Under the pieces are notes generated by a model. That model made no database searches and was not told where the DNA came from. It was given only the letters and a program-made list of their open reading frames with translations. A DNA stretch of 64,000 nt. Origin: Sebastes aleutianus (lineage: Eukaryota; Chordata; Actinopteri; Perciformes; Sebastidae). The position numbers and the translations under genes are program-made. The stretch is from contig CAKAKS010000067.1 in assembly GCA_916700875.1 (NCBI GenBank), positions 8,707,591-8,771,590 on the forward strand, in the 5' to 3' direction. This document shows positions 24,601 through 33,600 of the stretch, piece by piece. Each line of letters opens with the position of its first letter. Position 1 is the stretch's first letter.

Positions 24601-27600
24601 AAAAAGTTACTAACAGTCCCTTTAATACTCTTATCAACATGGAAGTGGACAAATATACTGCTTTATGCAAATGTATGTCCATATTTATTATTGGAAATCA
24701 ATTAACAACACAAAAAAATTACGAATGTTGTCCAGAAACCCTCACAGGTACTGCATTTAGCATAAAAAATATGCTCAAATCATAACATGGCAAACTGCAG
24801 CCCAACAGGCAACAACAGCTGTCAGTGTGTCAGTGTGCTGACTTGACTATGACTTGCCCCAAACTGCATGTGATTATCATAAAGTGGGCATGTCTGTAAA
24901 GGGGAGACTTGTGGGTACCCACAGAACCCATTTTCATTCACATATCTTGAGGTCAGAGGTCAAGGGACCCTATGGAAAATGGCCATGCCAGTTTTTCCTC
25001 ACCAAAATTTAGCTTAAGTTTGCAGCATTATTTAGCCTCCTTTGCAACAAGTTAGTATTCCTTAGGTTTTTCTAGTTTCATATGATGCCAGTATGTTGAC
25101 TCAAGCTTTAATATTGAGCCCGCTACAACCTAAAAACGAATGCCTTAATGCGTTAAAGAAATTAGTGGCGTTATTAGCGTTAACTTTGACAGCCCTAATT
25201 TCAATACATCACTTTGAGCTATAGGAAGTTATGTATTGCTCTTAAGCCATTGTGTAACGGGCGTATTTTTCACTATTTTGTGACATTTTATTGACGAAAT
25301 GATGAATGAATTAGTCCAGAACAGTCGAGAAAATTTCATTTATTGAATCAGATGATCATATGCTCGTATGGCGCCAAAACATTATAAAAATTGGTTTTAT
25401 TCATTGTTTTTTATAGAAGGTTTCCCGGTTTTCATATATCACTCATTTTAGAATAAACTACAGTTTTTTTTTCCTGACATTACTGCCTATAAATCATCTT
25501 ACACTGAACGCATTTCCACATGATTTAACTATCTGTTGTGTTTCAGGCCCTGAATGAGATTTCGGAGAGAGAAGATGATCCTGCGAACCCAGATGACGAG
25601 ATGGGCGGCGGGAGTCTGTTCAGGTAAAAACATGAAAGAAAGCTTCAAGTCAAATGGAGTTCAAAGAGTGTTTTAACGGGTAAACTATTGTAAAAAGCTG
25701 CTGCATTTTAATAGATGTCAACGGTAAATACATCACCAAGAACCGGTGTGACTGGCTGCAGATTATTCAGCCTCCTGCGGCATCTTTGTTGCTCATACAT
25801 ACACATCGATCCCTCGAGAGATCCGCTGTTGATTCTATTAACTGTGACTTGAAGTGACAGAGAGTTTCCCCCCGGTGATTTTTCCCTGAAAGTTTCTGTT
25901 ATGGCGAGGAAGTGATCCAGCTCGCTGTGCTTTTAAATAATTCAGACGGTTTTAAAACATTGAAAAGCATTAAGTTGCTTTTTAAAAAACATAAACGCAT
26001 ATTTAGGATTTGTTTACTGCGGCGGGAATCTAAAGGAGATGAAATCATGATTGGGATGGGATGTTTGGTTTCAGTGTCCCAGCTGAAGTTAATGAACTGT
26101 TTGTGTGTGTGTGTGTGTCCTGTCCAGAGCCAAGTCCGTGTGCTCCATGAGCGACTTCCAGCGGTTGATGGACAGCTCGCCATTCCTCCCCGACAAGACT
26201 CGCCACGGTGATCTGGGCCAAGACGACGTAACCCCGCCTCTTTCCCCGGACGACCTCAAGTACATCGAGGAGTTCAACAATAAGGGCTGGGACTTCCCAT
26301 CATCCGCCTCCGGCGTGGATCCTGCCCAGGAAGTGTGGACAGACAAGCCCCCCGAAGCCCGGGGAGGGGAGCTCCTTCTTGAACCATTCCAGCCCCCCTC
26401 CTGGTTCCTCACCACCAGCGCCACCCTGACCACCAGCACCCTGAGCAGCCCCGAGCACTGCCACAAGTCCCCATTGAGGGGCAACGGAGCGGGGGCAGCA
26501 GGGGTGGGACTGGTTCACATGCTCCACAGCCCCACCAGACACGGGGCAGCCGAGCGCCCTACTGCCCAAGACCCGGAATTCCTGTTCGCCAAAGGGACCA
26601 AAGCCAGGGGCGGCGGAGAGGCCGGGGTGGGAGCCAGCGGGTCAGATGAGGTGTTTAGCACTGGGAGGTGGGCATGTGGCCTCCTGGAGGGCGGGGGGTT
26701 GAGGACTTCTCCTAGCCAGTCTCCTATCTGCCCCACGGTGGGCTACACCTCCTCTCTGGAGCTTCAGCTCTCCAGAAACATGAGTGACGACATGAAGGAG
26801 GTGGCCATCTCTGTGAGGAACGCCATCCGCTCACCGCCAGGGCCCGTCGTCCGGGACAATGCCTGCCAGACCAACGGATTTACCACGCGAGGCACTCAGA
26901 CCACCCAGACCATCAGTGTGGGTCTCCAAACGGACCTGTTGAGGAACCTGACCAGCAGCCCCCACCGCTGCCTCACCCCGAAAGGTGGCAGCACGCCTAT
27001 TTCCTCCCCGTCACGCAGCCTGAGGAAGGTTCAGTACTCTCCTGTGATCCAGAGTAAGTTTGAGCGACCCTGCTGCTCGCCAAAGTACGGCTCGCCCAAG
27101 CTTCAGCGCAAACTGTCCACATCCAACAAGGCCGAGGTACCCAACGCCGTCCGCGCTCCCACCCCCACCACACCGCAGAAGGGCAACAGTGAGTCGGCGT
27201 GGGCCCGCTCAACCACCACCCGCGACAGCCCCGTCCATACCACCATCAACGACGGCCTCTCCAGCCTCTTCAACATCATCGACCACACCCCCATGGGCTA
27301 CGAGGCCATGCAGAAGTTCAACAAGTCCCCCAGTCGCTCTCGCCCTACCCCTCCCTCCACCACCGAGCCCAGCCCCGCTCACGGGGCCCTCACCGCCGAC
27401 CCCAGGAGCGAGTGCTTGCGGATAGCACGCGGGCGCTCGCCCAGCCCCGTGCAGCTGATAGTGGAGACGCAGGGAGACAAAAACGCAGAGGTGGTGAGCA
27501 TACGGCAGGACCTGTCGGCCCCGCCGGGCTACACGCTGGCTGAAAACGCCGCCCGCATCCTTAATAAGAAGATGCAGGAGCAGAACTTCAGGGAGGAGAG

Positions 27601-30600
27601 GCGGCTGCAGGCCGGAGGACCGAGCAGAGACAGCAGCAGGCCGGCCGACTCAGACAGAGGACAGTCTGGATGTATGGAGGTAAATATGCAGACGCACTGG
27701 ATCCATCGCTTCATCACTCATTTGATCTGGGGCCCATGTTTTATGACGCAAAAATATTTATGACTTTGGATTTTCCTTGTAATGGTTGAAGACAAACTTT
27801 AATCAGAGAAAAAGCTTCCGTGTTAATATCACTAAAATGTTGCTTTTTTCTCAGATCGAAAGCACTGACTGATGCAATGGTAATGTCAAATATTTAACCC
27901 TCTTCACAAATACTGAACTTTGCTTCATGACTGTATGTAGACGCTCTCTAAGGTGTCTTCTTCTTCTGTACTTTCTTCTTCACTGTAGCGACTTTCTTGT
28001 AGTTTGTCTATTATTTCTGTGCTTTAACTTCCGCCGAGGCCCGACCGACACCTGATTTATGTGTCTGATAACTGGAGAAGTGAAGTTAATGATCTGAGTG
28101 AGATCACAGTTATAATCATTATCAGCAACTCTCCAATTAAATGTTCAGCCAGTATTGTAAGTGGCTCCAGTTTTTGAAGCAATCTGATTTCCCCTATTCC
28201 AAATAAACCAAGAAAAGTGTTTTGTTTTTTTATTTGATGAAATCTGACACGTCGGTCGGGTCCTCTTCACCACCCATTCAGCTGACCTGTGGGAAAAAAT
28301 ATATGACACACACAATACCATCTTTCTGGTCATGTTTAAACCTGCAGTAGGCAGTATGTTTTTGGCATCAGTGGGCAGAAATTCCATAATAACCTTTCAG
28401 CATATTGTAATTCAAGTGTTCTGAGAGAAAACTAGACTTCTGCACCTCCTCATGGCTCTGTTTTCAGGCTTTAATAGATCTAGCCCGTGACGGGAGACTT
28501 TGGCCATCACAGGTCATTTCAGAGAGAGAGCGTTCCTATTGGCTGTTCATTCAATGGAGGCAGCTGTCAATCACTCGCGAACTCCGACCAAACGGTCAAA
28601 CTAGGCAGCGCTGATCAAATATGAATCAATATTTTGTTACTGTAATGCCTATTTCTCTCCTCAAATGTTATCAGAAGCATCTTGTAGTGCACGGTTTATC
28701 TGTAAAATGAGAAAGTTTGTGAAACATGTAGAGATCAGCTGAGGAAATACTAAGCACCGCCCACCAGCCGGAGCACAGCCAATAGGAACACGCTCTCTCT
28801 GGAATGACCTGTGATTGACCAAAGTCTTCTGTCGCGGGCTAGATTTTTTAAAGTCTGAAAACAGAGCCATGAGGAGGTTCGGAAGTCCAGTTTTCCCTCA
28901 GAACACCTGAATTACAATATGCTGAAAGGTTATTATGGAACTTTTGCCCAATGATGCAAAATCATTCTGCCTACTGCAGCTTTAAGTGATGAAACCAAAA
29001 GAAAAATGCATTCAGTTTACTGTATGTAAGGGCACGCCGCTGTAAACAGATTAAAACTACAGAAAAGTAGGTCATCCTGTATTGAATCTGTACATTAAAA
29101 CAATGTACCAAAAAGACGTACTGTATATTTGAAACCATACCATGAAGAGTGAGCAACATAATCCCACATATGCTGATTAATGTGTCCACTAACATGAAGC
29201 ATTCACCATCTGCTGACAGATTAGAGTCTGACATGTGATTTTATGGATGATAGTGGAGTGTGTGTTTCCTCCAGTCATTCACTGAGTGATGCCTTCTGTG
29301 CGTGACAGACTGAAATAATGGATTGCGACGGTACTTTAGAACGCAACATGTTAATATCGTAATATAGACCTGGGTACGGGTCATATATTGCTTTTTTGGT
29401 GTGTGCTTGTAATGGATAAATACAAACAGAGAAGTGGGGGGAAGGAAAATATACCATTTAAATGTTGACGTTTCTGATCAGAAGGCACCTAGTTTTAAAC
29501 ATTATGAAAGATTTGGATATCAACAGGTTTTTGGATACGGGCAAATATCACAACGCCGACCTTTTCAAGAAGGTGGTCGAAGGAATGCAAGACAGAAGTC
29601 TGCCACTGTTGGAAAACGTTGAAAAAATTAGAGTTAATCAGAGTATGCACGGCTGCATGTAAATGGGAATATTAGTGTAATATTAATTTTCATTAGCCAT
29701 GTTAGCAGCTTAGTAGGATTATTGTCTTTTTCTAACAAAAAACAGAATATTTTGTGCATGTAAACGTAGTCAGTGTTGGAAAATCTCTCCTGGTAGACAA
29801 AACTTTATCTCCTTTATCGTGGTGTATATCGTCATATCACTAAACCCCAGTTAGGTTTATTTGTTGCCGTTCATATTGAATGTTATCTCCAACACTATCC
29901 CACTGACCTGTGTGTGTCTACATGAAGGTCAGCGTCCCAGTGGTTTTTTTCCAGGTCTAAAGTGAATGGGTGTGTGTTTACTTTCTGTGTGGTCTGAAAC
30001 TGAAATCAGCCACCTTATTTCTTCTGGTAAACCTCTCTGCCTTTGATATGTCACCTTTATCAGACTTCCTCTTTGCCCTATTTGACCAATTAACATTTCC
30101 CGCTCTATCTTCCCTCCTCCTCCCCTCTCTCCTCCCCTCTGGGCTTTATCTCCCCCTCCTCCTCCTCCTCCTCCTCCTCTTCCTCTTCCCTGTCCGCTGT
30201 GCTCTGATCCAGAACCACACTGTCATACTAACAACTCCTTGGGGACTGTAACTCTGCTTGTCTCCGTGATGTAAGTTCCTCTTCCTCCTCCTCTTCCTCT
30301 ACGAACCTTTGGTGGTGGGTTCACCAGCCACACGGACCTCTCACCTCACACCCTGCAGACCCTCCTCCTCCTCCTCCTCCTCCTCCTCCTCCTCACCCTC
30401 TTCATTACTGCATGCTTCACAGGACGGCAGAGTGACAGTGTGTGAAGCCATCGGAGTGGTGTCAAAAGTTGTGCGGCGGCCATGCATCTGTTTCTTCGTG
30501 TTAACGCACGCATGCTCCGTTTCTTTGTTATAGATCATCTGTTTGTTTTTTTTAAAGGACCATAATGGTGTTTTTTGCATGTTTTAATTCATTAACTACA

Positions 30601-33600
30601 TAAATCACATCTACTGTTTTCCAATGTCATACCATACATTTTTGAGATTATTAGATTTAAATAAAATTTTCCACCAGTACGGTATGAAAATCAACTTTAG
30701 GAGACTAGCATGAGGTTGGTAATCAATTACAGCGAACATTCATTGAAGCTTGGGTGTTTTGAAGTGGGGTTGTATGAGGTACTTATGATCCATGGTAGGT
30801 GTATTATTTACAGCAGATGACGGTCGGCGTGCCCCCAGCATCGAGAAACAGACAGGAGTACCGGAGCAAAGCAATACAGTGCTGTGGATGGGGACAGCAG
30901 AAAAACATATATTATCCATGTTACGGCTGTCTGACGGCAAGATAAAGATCTGAAAATATTCTATATATAGCATACACTTAAACGGATATCAATGTATCTG
31001 GTGTCGGTACTCCTGTCTGTTTCTCCAAACTGGGGGCGTGCCGACCATCATCTGTAAGTAATCAACTGTAAGTAATAGTAACCTACTATGGATAAGAACC
31101 TCATACAACCCCACTTCAAAACACCCAACTATCCCTTTAAGCTGGATTTGTATTGGTTAGGTCCATTGCAGTTGAGAGCAGCAACTAATTTGATATATCT
31201 TCTTCTTCTTGCCTACAGCGTCATAAACTATGTTGACAGGTAGTTAAGTATGTCAGATATGAACTCGTTCACTTTTCACTGCTCTTGCAGTAAATTCTAG
31301 TGTTAAAAATCACTAACTAAATCACTAAATTAGCCAGCATGCGTAAGCCGAGCAGACTATAGCTAACATAGGCTGCTGACATTATCCAAGGCTATTTCTT
31401 AGAGACAAACCTGGAAGATGATGATAAGCGTACATCAGGGTTCTTTTTGTCTTTACAATGTATGATGTAAGTTAAATCCTGGTTAGCTCTTTCTGCATTT
31501 TGGGATAATTTCAGTCCACTATGGTGATTAATAATTCTCACTAAACATTTGAACAACACTACAGAATGGCAAACGTGCTATAGTCGGTACAGTACCATTC
31601 CTGCAATTGGCAGAGCATTTTGGCAAATTTTTCTTGGGCGCTACCCACATAATCAACTGTGCTGCTCATCCCACAAATGCATGATCCTTACAAGTTAAAA
31701 TACAATGCCAATTAGCATTGTAACAACAGAGAAATAATCGACCAAACACAAGTTTCCGAACTTTCTTTTCCCAGTTTATATACGCTACTGTGATGACAAC
31801 ATTACTTGACAAAAAACTGTAACCTTAACTATAATAGAGCACGCTTCTGAAGCAGTTTTTTTCAAGTTTCAGAAAGTTGATTGTCATACCACACAGAGAA
31901 TGAATTAAATAAATTATATATGATCTGACATTAATGGGATGGATCCTGCAAAAGCGCCGGTATGGTCCTTTAAAGGAAACTCAGTCCATGTGACTCAAAG
32001 AGTCTTCAGATTGTGTCTTGACTACTGATCATATAACGTGAACCAGTAAACATGACACAAACAACTCTTTTCACACATTCCTCAGCGCAGGTTGTTTTTT
32101 GGGTCCCTGTACGGCCCTGATAATATAACATCTGGATTATTCTAACGTTGTGTTTCTACCAGGTGCTCCTCTTTTTGTCACCATGTGTGCGACTGGCTGG
32201 ACTGTGACGTTTTCTTGTGTGATGTTTTACTTTTTTCACCCTTCTGTTCATACAGTGTTTTCTTTCCTCTTCCCTCTTACAGTTGTCCCACTAGCCATTT
32301 CCTCTCACACTAACAAGTCCTCCAAAGATTAACTGAAGAAGACCGCTGCTAACACTCATCACTTTCTATATACTCTATGGTGGATATTAACTGCTTACTC
32401 TGGTCCATTTCGCATGCTTAAAGGGGGAATCCACCATCAGATACTCTTACGCTGTTATACAATATGTTATCAGCCTGGCATTTTTTTGATGAGTTAGTTT
32501 TCTGGATCCTCTGGTGCCTCCTTCGCCTACTCTTAGTTCAGTTAGTGATTTCCCACATTATGCAAAATACCTTTTAAAAACAAAAATATGCAACAAAAGC
32601 AACTTTTTGCATTCAGATGTGGAGCAAAGAGATGACTGACAATCTGTTCTGTTTATAACTGATGATAAAGAGTTCAAGTGCTTGGAAGAAGCCTGGACCC
32701 TATTTTCCCATGTTTTTGTGTCTAATTGACGTAATAGAGTGCTCCAGGGATGAGGTATTTCAGTAGGCCAACCAGGAAGTCGCCCTGGTTCCCTCAACAA
32801 AAAGCCAATGGGATTTTTCCAATCCAGCTTTTGGATTATTGCAAAAAATAAGATCTGTGGCAAACACATGTTTATGATGCTTACACATTTTGTTCAGCAA
32901 GATAATCTCCACAAATGTACACCACTTTTATGATTTTTGAAGCGTTAATGCAATCGCCAGAAGTAAAAAGCTAACGTTAGCCTATAAACGAACTACACCA
33001 CCGTTGCATGAACGCGAGTATACACGACAAGGCTGACAAGTCGCCGTGATGACGTTTAGTCGTCTCATTTAGCCACTTGTTAGCAACCGCCTTTTTTAAG
33101 ACACGTAAAGGCTTCAAAATTCATGAGTGGGGTATTAACTGATGTATTTGATATCGTAGAACAAAACGTTAAAAACTCTTCAGCGTGTGTTAACCACAGA
33201 CCTTATTTCAGGCATCTAACTAAAAACACAATCAAAAAACCCGTTGATTTCCAGACGAGGGAACCGGAAGTGCTTACTCTTTTCTGGGTTTTAGCCAAGG
33301 CCTATTGAGAGAGGCTGGAACACGGGTCTTGGGGTATGACACATGCGAGCTGCGTTCGCGAGTTGCGATTGGCTCAATTTCGGCGAGTGCAAACCAGATT
33401 TTAATGTGCGTGTGTTGTACCTCAAAGATATGACGCGTGACCTCTCCTCTGTTCACCCTCTTTGGTTTTAGGACTCATTCCCGTAGCACTCTATAGGATC
33501 CAGGTCAAATAATACTTAAGTTATCCTTTAATGTCAGTCAAACTTGGAAGACAATATGAAAATGAATTTGGTCATTTCTTGTATTCAAAATGCTGCAGAC

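Larger units (their letters stand above)
23741..25546 (+). other. MTCL2 intron, mostly nested transposons
   Basis: About 1.4 kb of this 1.8-kb intron is hAT-like copy 4 with the TTAA element inside it. Confidence 0.85.
27680..30212 (+). other. MTCL2 intron before the short terminal exon
   Basis: Holds the fold-back MITE at 28336-28985 and the Myb/SANT-like remnant at 29462-29650. The last 100 nt are pyrimidine-rich. Confidence 0.8.
30252..30690 (+). other. mtcl2: Probable MTCL2 short-isoform 3' UTR
   Basis: Sequence after the short-form TAA. It begins with CTC/CTT repeats (30272-30394) and reaches a canonical AATAAA at 30660-30665, before a fold-back repeat starts near 30746. The extent is inferred from the signal position. 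Confidence 0.5.

Noticed and set aside
26089..27294. Several open frames on the minus strand and shifted plus frames opposite the large MTCL2 exon
   Set aside because: Shadows produced by GC-rich coding sequence; the plus frame carries clear family blocks.
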